Source: JBCCGI01 sp039029355 | Lineage (GTDB): Bacteria; Planctomycetota; UBA1135; GCA-002686595 | Assembly: GCA_039029355.1 (NCBI GenBank) | Contig: JBCCGI010000027.1 | Span: 1 to 64,000 of the forward strand | Reading direction: 5' to 3' | Length of the DNA stretch: 64,000 nucleotides | Shown: positions 15,706 to 23,599 of the stretch, one piece after another | How positions within the stretch are numbered: the first letter of the stretch is position 1 | How the letters are laid out: each line of letters opens with the position of its first letter | Notes under the pieces: model-generated | Seen by the model: only the letters and a program-made list of their open reading frames with translations | Told to the model about the DNA's origin: nothing | Databases searched by the model: none | Made by a program: the position numbers and the translations under genes

Positions 15706-17153
15706 TGGGCGCGGCAAGGGACTTCCTGGCCACGGCGCTCGCGACCTGCGTTGCCGCCGCGGGCACGGCCGCGATGCAGGCGGAAGACGCCGAGGCCTGG
15801 ACGCGCTTCCGCGGCCCCAACGGGTCCGGCGTGGCCGAGTCCGAGGGTCTCCCCGCGCAGCTCGACCCCGAGGACGGCGTGCGCTGGCGCACGCCGCTGC
15901 CGCCGGGGCGCTCGTCGCCGGTGCTCAGCGACGAGCTGGTGCTGCTGACCGGCTACGAGGACGAGGCGCTGCTGGTGCTCGCCCTCGAGCGCACGACCGG
16001 CGAGGTACGCTGGCGTCGCGAGGCCCCGCGCGACCGGGTCAGCAAGGTCGACGCGCGCAACGATGCCGCCTCCCCGAGCCCGGTCGTCGCCGGCGACCGG
16101 GTGGTCGCGTTCTTCCCCGACTACGGGCTGGTCGCGTATGGGCTGGACGGCGAGCCGGCGTGGCGCGTGCCGCTCGGCCCGTTCGACAACATGTACGGCA
16201 TGGGCGCGTCGCCGGTCGTCGAGGGCGAGCGCGTGCTCCTCGCCTGCGACCAGAGCACGGGTTCCTATCTGCTGGCGGTGTCGCTCGCCGACGGCGAGGA
16301 GCTGTGGCGCACGCCGCGCCCCGAGGCGCGCAGCGGCCACTGCACCCCGATCGTCTACCGGCCGGAGAACGCGGGGCCGCAGCTCCTGCTGCCGGGTTCG
16401 TTCCTGCTCGACGCCTACGACCTCGCCTCGGGCAAGAAGGTCTGGTGGGCGAGCGGGCTCTCGTTCGAGATGAAGTCCGTGCCGGTCCTGCACAAGGGGC
16501 TCGTCTTCGTGAACGGCTACGGCTCGCCGATGAACCAACCGGGCAACCAGGTCGAGGTGCCGACCTTTGCCGAGGCGCTCGCGGCCGGCGACGCCGACGG
16601 CGACGGCCGCATCGCGCCGGCCGAGATGCCGGAGTCGCGCGCCAAGGCCTGGTTCGCCTTCGTCGATCTCGACGGGGACGGACACCTGACCGACGGCGAG
16701 TGGGCCTACCTGGAAGCCGCGCTGGGCTCGCTGAACGGCATGCTGGCGATCCGGGCCGGCGGCACCGGCAATCGCACCGACGAGGCGACGGTCTGGAGCT
16801 ACCGCCGCTCGGTCCCACAACTTCCGTCGCCGCTCGTGTACCGCGACGTGCTCTACATGCTGAACGACAGCGGCGGCCTGCTGGTCGCGTTTCGGCCGGA
16901 GGACGGCGAAGTGCTGACGAAGGGCCGCCTCGAGGCGGCGCAGGACAACTACTACGCCTCGCCGGTTGCGGGCGGGGGCCGCGTGTATTTCGTCAGCGAG
17001 TCGGGAATCGTGACCGTGCTGCCCGCCGGCGGCTCGTTCGAGCCGACCTCGACCACCGAGCTCGACGAGCGCTGCTACACGACTCCGGCGCTGTCGCGCG
17101 GGCGCGTGTTCCTGCGCACCGAGCAGGCCCTCTACTGCTTCGGCGACGGCTGA
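15705..17153 (+). CDS. secreted PQQ-type beta-propeller with inserted EF-hand pair
   Basis: A 482-residue exported protein. The GTG at 15705 gives MGAARDFLATALATCVAAAG..., a signal peptide ending near AMQA; GTG at 15693 is an alternative. The mature part opens with WTRFRGPNGSGVAES, the usual start of planctomycete PQQ-like propellers, followed by repeats such as LVALERTTGEVRWRR and LLAVSLADGEELWRT. Two EF-hand loops are inserted between blades: DADGDGRIAPAE at residue 296 and DLDGDGHLTDGE at 321, both with all calcium-ligand positions. The quinoprotein active-site residues are not evident, so it may bind rather than oxidise. It overlaps the Cys-rich gene by one base and is followed by the TonB receptor gene. 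Confidence 0.85.
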   Translation: MGAARDFLATALATCVAAAGTAAMQAEDAEAWTRFRGPNGSGVAESEGLPAQLDPEDGVRWRTPLPPGRSSPVLSDELVLLTGYEDEALLVLALERTTGEVRWRREAPRDRVSKVDARNDAASPSPVVAGDRVVAFFPDYGLVAYGLDGEPAWRVPLGPFDNMYGMGASPVVEGERVLLACDQSTGSYLLAVSLADGEELWRTPRPEARSGHCTPIVYRPENAGPQLLLPGSFLLDAYDLASGKKVWWASGLSFEMKSVPVLHKGLVFVNGYGSPMNQPGNQVEVPTFAEALAAGDADGDGRIAPAEMPESRAKAWFAFVDLDGDGHLTDGEWAYLEAALGSLNGMLAIRAGGTGNRTDEATVWSYRRSVPQLPSPLVYRDVLYMLNDSGGLLVAFRPEDGEVLTKGRLEAAQDNYYASPVAGGGRVYFVSESGIVTVLPAGGSFEPTSTTELDERCYTTPALSRGRVFLRTEQALYCFGDG

Positions 17154-17185
17154 GAGAGCGCCGGCGGTACGAGAAGCGCAAGCGG

Positions 17186-17214
17186 TTGTGCGGTCTCCGG
17201 GCAGCCGCTAGAGT
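17186..17214 (+). promoter_or_regulatory. sigma-70-like promoter of the TonB receptor gene
   Basis: TTGTGC at 17186-17191 and TAGAGT at 17209-17214 are exactly 17 bases apart. The -10 ends seven bases before the GTG at 17222 and no Shine-Dalgarno sequence is present, so a leaderless transcript is predicted. It is among the two best-formed promoters in the window. Confidence 0.55.
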
Positions 17215-17221
17215 CCCGCGC

Positions 17222-19369
17222 GTGTTGCACCCCAATCCTCCCCGCGTCCTGTCCTCGCTCGCCCTCCCACTGCTCGCCGTCGCCGCTTCCGCGCAGGACA
17301 CGGCGGCCTCCGATCCGCCCGAGCGCGGCGAGGAAGCTCCGGTGGGGGAGACGCTGGTCACGGCGCGCAAGTGGCGCGAGAGCGTTGAAGACGTCCCGGG
17401 CAGCGTTTCGGTCATCGACTCCGAGGACCTCGAGACCGCGGGCTGGGAGACGCTGCGCGAAGCCGCCGGCTCGGTGCCCAACGTCAACATCACCGAGTTC
17501 TCGGCGCGCCGGCTGAGCTTCCCGTACGTGCGCGGGGTCGGCTCCGGCCAGGGCGACCCGTCGGTGATCACGTACATCGACGGCGTCCCGCAGTTCGGCT
17601 CGGGCGGCCTCAACCTCCCGCTGATCGGCGTCGAGCGGGTCGAGTTCCTGCGCGGCCCACAGGGCACGCTGTACGGGCGCAACGCGCTCGGCGGGGTGAT
17701 GCAGGTCGTGACGCGCGCACCCGGTCCCGAGCTGGAGTACGGCGCGCGCGCCACCTTCGGCAACTATGACCGACGCGACTACGGGCTCTACGTGTCGGGA
17801 CCGGTCGACGACAAGGGCACCGGCTTCTCGTTCGAGGGCGTGCACTCCGAGCGCGACGGCTACACGCGCAACAACTTCAGCGGCAACGACGTGAACGACC
17901 GCGACTCGTTCTTCGGGCGCGGGCAGCTCTTGTTCGCTCCCGACGACGACTCGGAGGTGCGCCTGTCGGTCTTCGGCGAGCGCTCGCGCGACGGCGGCTT
18001 CATCCTGTCGGACATCAATGCGCTCGAGGATGACCCGTTCCGCATCAACCAGGACTTCGAAGGCGTGGTCGAGCGCGACGTCATCGCGCCGTCGCTGACC
18101 TGGACGCGCTACGGCGACTCGACCGACTTCGTCTCGATCAGCGCGTTCCAGGCGTGGGAGGTGCGCGAGACCTCGGACTTCGACTTCTCGCCGATCGACG
18201 GCGTGCGGCGCCTGACCGAGGAGTCGCAGGACTACTTCTACCAGGAGCTGCGCCTGCAGTCGGCCGAGGACAGCCCGGTCGAGCTGGGCGAGGACACCGA
18301 CATGCGCTGGCTCGCGGGCATCAGCGGCTTCGTCTCCGACTCCGAGCGCTCGGCCGCCAACGACTTCCGCCCCGGCGGCGAGGGGATCTTCTTCCCCCCC
18401 GGCGCCGCCGGTGTGAACACCGACAGCGGCGACTTCGAGGACCTGGCGGTCGGCGTCTTCGGGCAGACGACGGTGACGCACGACGAGGACCTCGACCTGA
18501 CGCTGGGACTGCGCTTCGACACCGAGTCGAAGGATGCCGACCTCCGCAACACGTTCGTCGTCGGAGGGTTCACGGCGGTGGACAACCGCTCGGAGGAGGA
18601 CGAGACCTACAGCGAGCTCCTGCCGCACGTCAGCGCGGCGTACCGGACGTCGGAGAGCTCGCAGGTCTACGCGCTCGCGTCGCGCGGCTTCAAAGCCGGT
18701 GGCTTCAACCTCGCCGCGCCGGCGGGGCTGACCGAGTTCGACACCGAGACCAGCTGGACCTACGAGATCGGCGCCAAGGCGACGCTCGCCGACGGCGACG
18801 TGCGCCTCGGCGTCGCGGCCTTCCACATCGACTGGGAGGACATGCAGCTCTCGCAGTTCGACGCGACCGCCGGCGGCTACGTCCAGAACGTGGGCGAGTC
18901 GACCAGCACCGGCGTCGAGGTAGAGGCCGCCGCCGACGTGCACGAGAACGTGTCGATCTACGGCGGCTTCGGCTACGTCGACACCGAGTTCGACGAGTTC
19001 GTCGACTCGTTCGGCAGCGACGTCGCGGGCAACGAGCTGCCCTACGCGCCCGAGACGACCTGGAGCGTCGGCGCGCTCTTCTCGGCCGAGGTGGCCGAGG
19101 ACACCGAGGTCTTCCTCCGCGGCGACCTCTCGGTGGTCGGCGACTTCTACTTCGACGCCGGCAACCTCGAGCAGGAGAGCTACAGCCTGACCGACTTCCG
19201 CGCCGGCGTGCAGCGCGGCGCCTTCGGGCTGACGGTCACCCTGCGCAACGCCTTCGACGAGGAGTACATCCCGGTCGCCTTCCAGCCGAGCCCGGTCGAT
19301 CCGACCGCGTTTATCGGCGAGAACGGCCTGCCGCGTACGCTGCTCGTAACCCTGAGCTTCGACGCCTAA
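17222..19369 (+). CDS. TonB-dependent outer-membrane receptor
   Basis: A 715-residue TonB-dependent receptor, smaller than the largest siderophore receptors but within range. The GTG start gives signal peptide MLHPNPPRVLSSLALPLLAVAASAQ. GETLVTARKWRESVEDVPGSVSVI is the usual transition from the TonB-box region into the plug. The plug (residues about 45-160) includes YIDGVPQ, GVERVEFLRGPQGTLYGRNALGGVMQVVT, a hallmark. The rest is the 22-stranded barrel (RGFKAGGFNL, NVGESTSTGVEVEA, APETTWSVG). It ends ...LVTLSFDA, without the usual terminal aromatic residue. The substrate is unknown; the many YxxG/GxF strands match the general TonB group rather than SusC. Flanking PQQ propellers and a downstream symporter suggest a nutrient-uptake locus. 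Confidence 0.93.
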   Translation: MLHPNPPRVLSSLALPLLAVAASAQDTAASDPPERGEEAPVGETLVTARKWRESVEDVPGSVSVIDSEDLETAGWETLREAAGSVPNVNITEFSARRLSFPYVRGVGSGQGDPSVITYIDGVPQFGSGGLNLPLIGVERVEFLRGPQGTLYGRNALGGVMQVVTRAPGPELEYGARATFGNYDRRDYGLYVSGPVDDKGTGFSFEGVHSERDGYTRNNFSGNDVNDRDSFFGRGQLLFAPDDDSEVRLSVFGERSRDGGFILSDINALEDDPFRINQDFEGVVERDVIAPSLTWTRYGDSTDFVSISAFQAWEVRETSDFDFSPIDGVRRLTEESQDYFYQELRLQSAEDSPVELGEDTDMRWLAGISGFVSDSERSAANDFRPGGEGIFFPPGAAGVNTDSGDFEDLAVGVFGQTTVTHDEDLDLTLGLRFDTESKDADLRNTFVVGGFTAVDNRSEEDETYSELLPHVSAAYRTSESSQVYALASRGFKAGGFNLAAPAGLTEFDTETSWTYEIGAKATLADGDVRLGVAAFHIDWEDMQLSQFDATAGGYVQNVGESTSTGVEVEAAADVHENVSIYGGFGYVDTEFDEFVDSFGSDVAGNELPYAPETTWSVGALFSAEVAEDTEVFLRGDLSVVGDFYFDAGNLEQESYSLTDFRAGVQRGAFGLTVTLRNAFDEEYIPVAFQPSPVDPTAFIGENGLPRTLLVTLSFDA

Positions 19370-19469
19370 TCCGGCCGGCTGCGGTCCGTATCCGGGGTCG
19401 AACCAGCACCTTCGCGGGGGCCGCATCCGGCCGGCGCGAGGCTGCGAAGGACTCAAGCAGAAGCCGAAC

Positions 19470-19498
19470 TTCAGGCGCGGGGGCGCTGGACCTAGAAT
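19470..19498 (+). promoter_or_regulatory. promoter of the 19527-29680 operon
   Basis: TTCAGG at 19470-19475, a 17-base spacer and TAGAAT at 19493-19498. Transcription would begin about seven bases further on, leaving a leader of roughly 20 bases before the ATG at 19527. It would drive the eight-gene operon that follows. Confidence 0.45.
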
Positions 19499-19526
19499 GG
19501 TCGGCTCCCCCGAGAGCCCCGAGACC

Positions 19527-21788
19527 ATGACTCGACCCCAGCTCCTAGCCCCCGCGCTCCTCGCCAGCGCCGCGCTCCTCTCCGCCCCCGCCTCCGCCAG
19601 CCAGGCGGTCGATGGCTGGCTGAGCTGGCGCGGGCCCTTCCAAAACGGGACCTCCTCCGAGACCGGCCTGCCCGACACCATCGAGGCCGGCGGCGAGTCC
19701 GAGCTGTGGACCTACGACCTGCGCGGTCGCGGCACGCCCGCCATCGCCGACGGCCGGGTCTTCGTCTTCGGGTACGAGGGCGAGAACGCCGACCTGCAGG
19801 AGGTGCTGGTCTGCCTCAACGAGGCCGACGGCACGCGCCTCTGGGAGCATCGCTTCAGCGACTTCCTGTCGGACGTCATCTACGACCGCTACAGCATCGG
19901 CGCGCCGACGGTGGACCCCGAGACCGGCGACGTCTTCCTCTTCACCTCGGGCGGGCTGGTGTCGCGCTTCAGCCCCGAGGGCCAGCTGCGCTGGCAGCAC
20001 TCGCTGATGTCCGAGTTCGGTCGGCTTACCTTCCCCAACGGCAGGATCGGCGCGCCGCTGATCGCCGAGGACAAGGTGATCGTCCACTTCATCTCGACCA
20101 GCTGGGGCCCGCAGGGACCGGCGCGAGATCGCTTCTTCGCGTTCGACAAGGACACTGGATACGTCGTCTGGACCGCGACGCCGGGCGTGGGGCCGAAGGA
20201 CAGCTCGTTCTCCTACCCGGTGCTCGCCGAGCGCGGCGGGCGGCTGATGCTGTACGCCGGCACCGGCTGCGGGAACATCGTCAGCCTCGACGCGCGCACC
20301 GGCGATCTGGGCTGGCGCTGCCAGGTGTCGATCGGCGGCGTCAACTCGGCCGTAGTCGTCTACGGCGACCGGCTGATCGCGATCCACGGCAAGGAGAACC
20401 TCGACACCTCGACCATCGGGCGCATGTTCTCACTGCCGCTCGACCCGCCCGCGACCGACGGCCGCGGGCCGACGCAGCTCGACGCCTCGGCGGAGTTCTG
20501 GCGCGCGGACCTGGTCGCGTTCTCCAGCTCGCCGGTGCTGGTCGGAGACCGCGTCTACCAGACGGTCGCGACCGGCGACCTCTATTGCCTGGACGCTGCG
20601 AGCGGCGAGGCCAAGTGGCACGTCAAGCTCGCGCCCGACCAGATCCACGCCTCGCCGGTGTACGGCGACGGCAAGCTCTACGTGCCGATGAACAACGGCA
20701 CCTTCCACGTCGTGCGGCCGACCGACGAGGGTCCGGAGATCGTGTGCCAGACCGAGCTCGCCGGCTCGTGCCTCGGCGCGCCGGCGATCGCGGGGGGCCG
20801 CGTCTACGTGCACACGACCGAGAAGCTCTACTGCTTCGGCAAGCCCGGCTCCGCTCCCACGGCCGGCGCCGCGGTCGCCGCCGGCGGCAACGCCTTCGGC
20901 ACCGCGCGCGGCGAGGCGGGCGAGGGCGCGCGGCTGCAGATCGTGCCGGCCGAGATCCTGCTGCGGCCCGGCGACAAGGTCCCCATGGATGCCCGCCTGT
21001 TGGACGCAAACGGGCATCAGGCCGGCTCCGAGCGCGACGTAGCCTGGGACGCCGGCGCGCTCGGGGTGCGCGTGGACGTCGAGGGCGTGCTGCACGTCCC
21101 GAACGACGCCCAGCCGGGTACGGGCGTGCTTAAGGGCACCGCCGGCGAGCTGTCCAGCGGCACCCGCATCCGCATCGTCCCGCACACGCCGACCTACGAC
21201 TTCGACACCACCGAGCTGAAGCCGCACCCCAAACACGAGGGCGTCGCCTACGCCGACCCGCCCTCGCACTGGATCGGCGCCAAGCTGAAGTGGGAGGTGC
21301 GCGAGCTCGACGGCCAGAAGGTGCTGGCGAAGACGCTCGACAACTCGCTGTTCCAGCGCTCGACGTCGCTCTTCGGCCACCCCGACATGTCGAACTACAC
21401 CGTGCAGGTCGACGTCATGACCGACGGCAACCGCCGCTCGATGTCGACCGCCGGGGTGCTGAACCAGCGCTACCTGATCCAGCTGAAGGGCAACTACCAG
21501 CAGATCGAGGTCAGCTCCAACATGGAGCGCATCAAGGAGAGCGTGCCGTTCAAGATCCGGCCCGGCACGTGGTACACGCTCAAGACCCGCGTCGACCTGG
21601 CCGAGGACGGCTCCGGCGTCGTGCGGGCCAAGGCCTGGAAGCGCGGCGAGCCCGAACCCGAGGCCTGGAACATCGAGGTCGAGCACAAGGACGCGCACCG
21701 GTCGGGCTCGCCCGGTCTCTTCGGATTCGCCCCCCAGAGCCGCTTCCACGTCTACGTCGACAACCTATCGGTGACCCCCAATGACTGA
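19527..21788 (+). CDS. secreted PQQ-type propeller with Ig-like and jelly-roll C-terminal domains
   Basis: A 753-residue exported protein. ATG at 19527 gives signal peptide MTRPQLLAPALLASAALLSAPASAS; an ATG ten codons earlier is inside the predicted -10. Residues 30-440 are a PQQ-like propeller (WLSWRGPFQNGTSSETGLP, GNIVSLDARTGDLGWR, LYCLDAASGEAKWHV). Residues about 450-545 look like an Ig/Big-like strand domain (IVPAEILLRPGDKVPMDARL). Residues 565-753 resemble the LamG/3-keto-disaccharide-hydrolase jelly roll (SNYTVQVDVMTDG, IRPGTWYTLKTRVDL, GSPGLFGF, VYVDNLSV), which binds or cleaves sugars in related proteins. First gene of a probable operon; its last eight bases overlap the next PQQ gene. 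Confidence 0.85.
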   Translation: MTRPQLLAPALLASAALLSAPASASQAVDGWLSWRGPFQNGTSSETGLPDTIEAGGESELWTYDLRGRGTPAIADGRVFVFGYEGENADLQEVLVCLNEADGTRLWEHRFSDFLSDVIYDRYSIGAPTVDPETGDVFLFTSGGLVSRFSPEGQLRWQHSLMSEFGRLTFPNGRIGAPLIAEDKVIVHFISTSWGPQGPARDRFFAFDKDTGYVVWTATPGVGPKDSSFSYPVLAERGGRLMLYAGTGCGNIVSLDARTGDLGWRCQVSIGGVNSAVVVYGDRLIAIHGKENLDTSTIGRMFSLPLDPPATDGRGPTQLDASAEFWRADLVAFSSSPVLVGDRVYQTVATGDLYCLDAASGEAKWHVKLAPDQIHASPVYGDGKLYVPMNNGTFHVVRPTDEGPEIVCQTELAGSCLGAPAIAGGRVYVHTTEKLYCFGKPGSAPTAGAAVAAGGNAFGTARGEAGEGARLQIVPAEILLRPGDKVPMDARLLDANGHQAGSERDVAWDAGALGVRVDVEGVLHVPNDAQPGTGVLKGTAGELSSGTRIRIVPHTPTYDFDTTELKPHPKHEGVAYADPPSHWIGAKLKWEVRELDGQKVLAKTLDNSLFQRSTSLFGHPDMSNYTVQVDVMTDGNRRSMSTAGVLNQRYLIQLKGNYQQIEVSSNMERIKESVPFKIRPGTWYTLKTRVDLAEDGSGVVRAKAWKRGEPEPEAWNIEVEHKDAHRSGSPGLFGFAPQSRFHVYVDNLSVTPND

Positions 21789-23349
21789 GCACCTGCGCAT
21801 TCCGCCCTATGTCGCCGCCGCCGCGCTCGCCGCGGCGCTGTCGCCCAGCGTCGCCGCGCTGTCGCCCAGCGTCGCGGCCCAGGACTGGCCCATGTGGGGC
21901 CGCGACGCGAGCCGTAACATGACGACGGAGGTCTCGGGGCTGCCGGGCAACTTCGTCGCCGGCGACTTCATCGGCGCGACCGACGAGATCGACCCCACCA
22001 CGACGCAGAACGTGAAGTGGATCGCGAAGCTCGGGTCGCAGAGCTACGGCAACCCGACCGTCGCGGACGGGCGCGTGTACGTGGGCACCAACAACGACGT
22101 GCCCCGCGACGAGCGCTTCGAGGGTGACCGCTCGTGCGTGTACTGCCTCGACGAGGAGACCGGCGAGCTGATCTGGCAGCTGAACATCCCGAAGATGGGC
22201 ACCGGCAAGGTCAGCGACTGGGAGTACCTCGGCATCTGCTCCTCGCCGTCGGTGGAGGGCGACCGGGTCTACCTCGTGACCAACCTCTGCGAGGTCATGT
22301 GCCTCGACGTCCACGGGATGTCGAACGGCAACGACGGCCCGTTCACGGACGAGGGGCAGTACATGGCCGGGCGCGGCAAGCCCGCGATGGAGGTCAAGGA
22401 CACCGACGCCGACATCCTCTGGGCCTTCAACATGATCGACGAGTGCGGCGTGTTCCCGCACAACATCACGTCGAGCTCGGTCCTGATCGCCGGCGACCAG
22501 CTGTGGGTCGCGACGTCCAACGGCGTCGACTACGGGCACGTCGAGACGCCGGCGCCCTTCGCGCCGTCGATGATCGTGGTCGACAAGAACACCGGTGAGC
22601 TGGTCGCCGAGGAGGCCTCGGGCCTCTCCCAGCGCATCTTCCACTCGAACTGGTCGTCGCCGGCCTTCCTGAGCACCGGCGGGCTCGAGCTCGGCATCTT
22701 CGGCGGCCCCGACGGCGTGCTGTACGCCTTCAGCACCGAGCCGGTCGAGGACGAGGACGGCTACCCGGTGCTGGTCGAGGCCTGGCGCTTCGACTGCAAC
22801 CCGCCGGAGTACCGCACCGACGAGGACGGCAAGCCGATCAAGTACGCGACCCGCAACGGCCCGAGCGAGGTGCTCGGCACGCCGATCACGCACGACGGAC
22901 TGGTCTATGCCGTCATCGGCCAGGACCCCGAGCACGGCGAAGGCATCGGCAACCTGGTGTGCGTCGACGCCGAGGGCAAGGAGGTCTTCCAGTACCGCAA
23001 GATCCGCCGCTCGCTCTCGACGCTCGCGGTCCACGACGGGATGCTGTTCGCCGCCGACTACTCGGGCTTCGTCTACTGCCTGGACGCGAAGACCGGCGAG
23101 GAGCACTGGGTGCACGACACGATGGCGCACATCTGGGGCTCGCCGCTGGTCGCCGACGGCAAGGTGTACGTCGGCAACGAGGACGGCTATCTGACGATCC
23201 TCCCCGCCGCCAAGGAGCTGTCGAAGGACGACGTCGTCGAGGTCGACATGACCTCGCCGATCTACTCGTCGCCGATCGCGGCCAACGGGGTGCTGTACGT
23301 GGCGTCCCACACCCACCTCTTCGCCATCGCCGAGACCGGCGACCAGTAG
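21781..23349 (+). CDS. secreted PQQ-type beta-propeller protein
   Basis: A 522-residue exported propeller. The signal peptide MTEHLRIPPYVAAAALAAAL is followed by the heptapeptide ALSPSVA twice, from a 21-base tandem duplication. The mature protein starts QDWPMWGRDASRNM, typical of planctomycete PQQ-like proteins, and carries blades such as SCVYCLDEETGELIWQL, LVCVDAEGKEVFQYR and GFVYCLDAKTGEEHWV. Several Cys residues (LGICSS, LCEVMCLD, DECGVF) are spread through the propeller; a vicinal-Cys motif of true quinoprotein alcohol dehydrogenases is not evident. The ATG overlaps the previous gene's stop by eight bases, so translation is coupled. Likely periplasmic. Confidence 0.85.
   Translation: MTEHLRIPPYVAAAALAAALSPSVAALSPSVAAQDWPMWGRDASRNMTTEVSGLPGNFVAGDFIGATDEIDPTTTQNVKWIAKLGSQSYGNPTVADGRVYVGTNNDVPRDERFEGDRSCVYCLDEETGELIWQLNIPKMGTGKVSDWEYLGICSSPSVEGDRVYLVTNLCEVMCLDVHGMSNGNDGPFTDEGQYMAGRGKPAMEVKDTDADILWAFNMIDECGVFPHNITSSSVLIAGDQLWVATSNGVDYGHVETPAPFAPSMIVVDKNTGELVAEEASGLSQRIFHSNWSSPAFLSTGGLELGIFGGPDGVLYAFSTEPVEDEDGYPVLVEAWRFDCNPPEYRTDEDGKPIKYATRNGPSEVLGTPITHDGLVYAVIGQDPEHGEGIGNLVCVDAEGKEVFQYRKIRRSLSTLAVHDGMLFAADYSGFVYCLDAKTGEEHWVHDTMAHIWGSPLVADGKVYVGNEDGYLTILPAAKELSKDDVVEVDMTSPIYSSPIAANGVLYVASHTHLFAIAETGDQ
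21835..21876 (+). repeat. 21-base tandem duplication within a signal peptide
   Basis: Copies 21835-21855 and 21856-21876 are identical except for the last base. In frame they duplicate the seven residues ALSPSVA at the end of the signal peptide of the PQQ propeller. Near-perfect identity suggests a recent event, possibly altering signal-peptidase processing. Confidence 0.9.
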
Positions 23350-23362
23350 CAGCACCACCGCC

Positions 23363-23599
23363 ATGTCCAGCCGCGCCGGGCTCGCCTGGGGCTTCGTCCT
23401 CCTGCTCGGGATCCTCCACTACGACTTCTGGTGGTGGGGAGACCGCACGCTCGTGTTCGGCTTCGTGCCGATCGGGCTGGCCTTCCATGCGCTGATCTCG
23501 GTCCTCGCGGCGGGCGCCTGGGCGTGGATGATCCGCGTCGGGTGGCCGTCGCACCTCGAGGAGTGGGCCGAGGACGGCGCGGAGGGCGATCCGCGATGA
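23363..23599 (+). CDS. small two-helix membrane protein, symporter partner (DUF3311-like)
   Basis: A 78-residue protein with two predicted membrane helices (GLAWGFVLLLGILHYDFWWW and LVFGFVPIGLAFHALISVLAAGAWAWM) and an acidic tail. Size, topology and position match DUF3311-type or related small proteins encoded just before sodium:solute symporters (for example YhdT/PanF-like pairs). It probably forms part of, or stabilises, the transporter in the inner membrane. Its TGA overlaps the ATG of the symporter gene as ATGA. No Shine-Dalgarno is visible; it follows the PQQ gene by 13 bases. Family assignment is by context and size rather than by a clear motif. Confidence 0.8.
   Translation: MSSRAGLAWGFVLLLGILHYDFWWWGDRTLVFGFVPIGLAFHALISVLAAGAWAWMIRVGWPSHLEEWAEDGAEGDPR

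Noticed and set aside
15705..17153. Assignment as a quinoprotein alcohol dehydrogenase (EC 1.1.-)
   Set aside because: The propeller opening and repeats are clear, but the adjacent Cys pair, Asp base and calcium-PQQ site of such dehydrogenases cannot be seen; the name PQQ-type propeller is the limit of support. The same applies to the other five propellers.
17132..19681. An 849-residue minus-strand frame
   Set aside because: It lies opposite the TonB receptor gene, which shows clear family motifs; the antisense sequence has low-complexity Val/Arg/Gly composition and no start signal.
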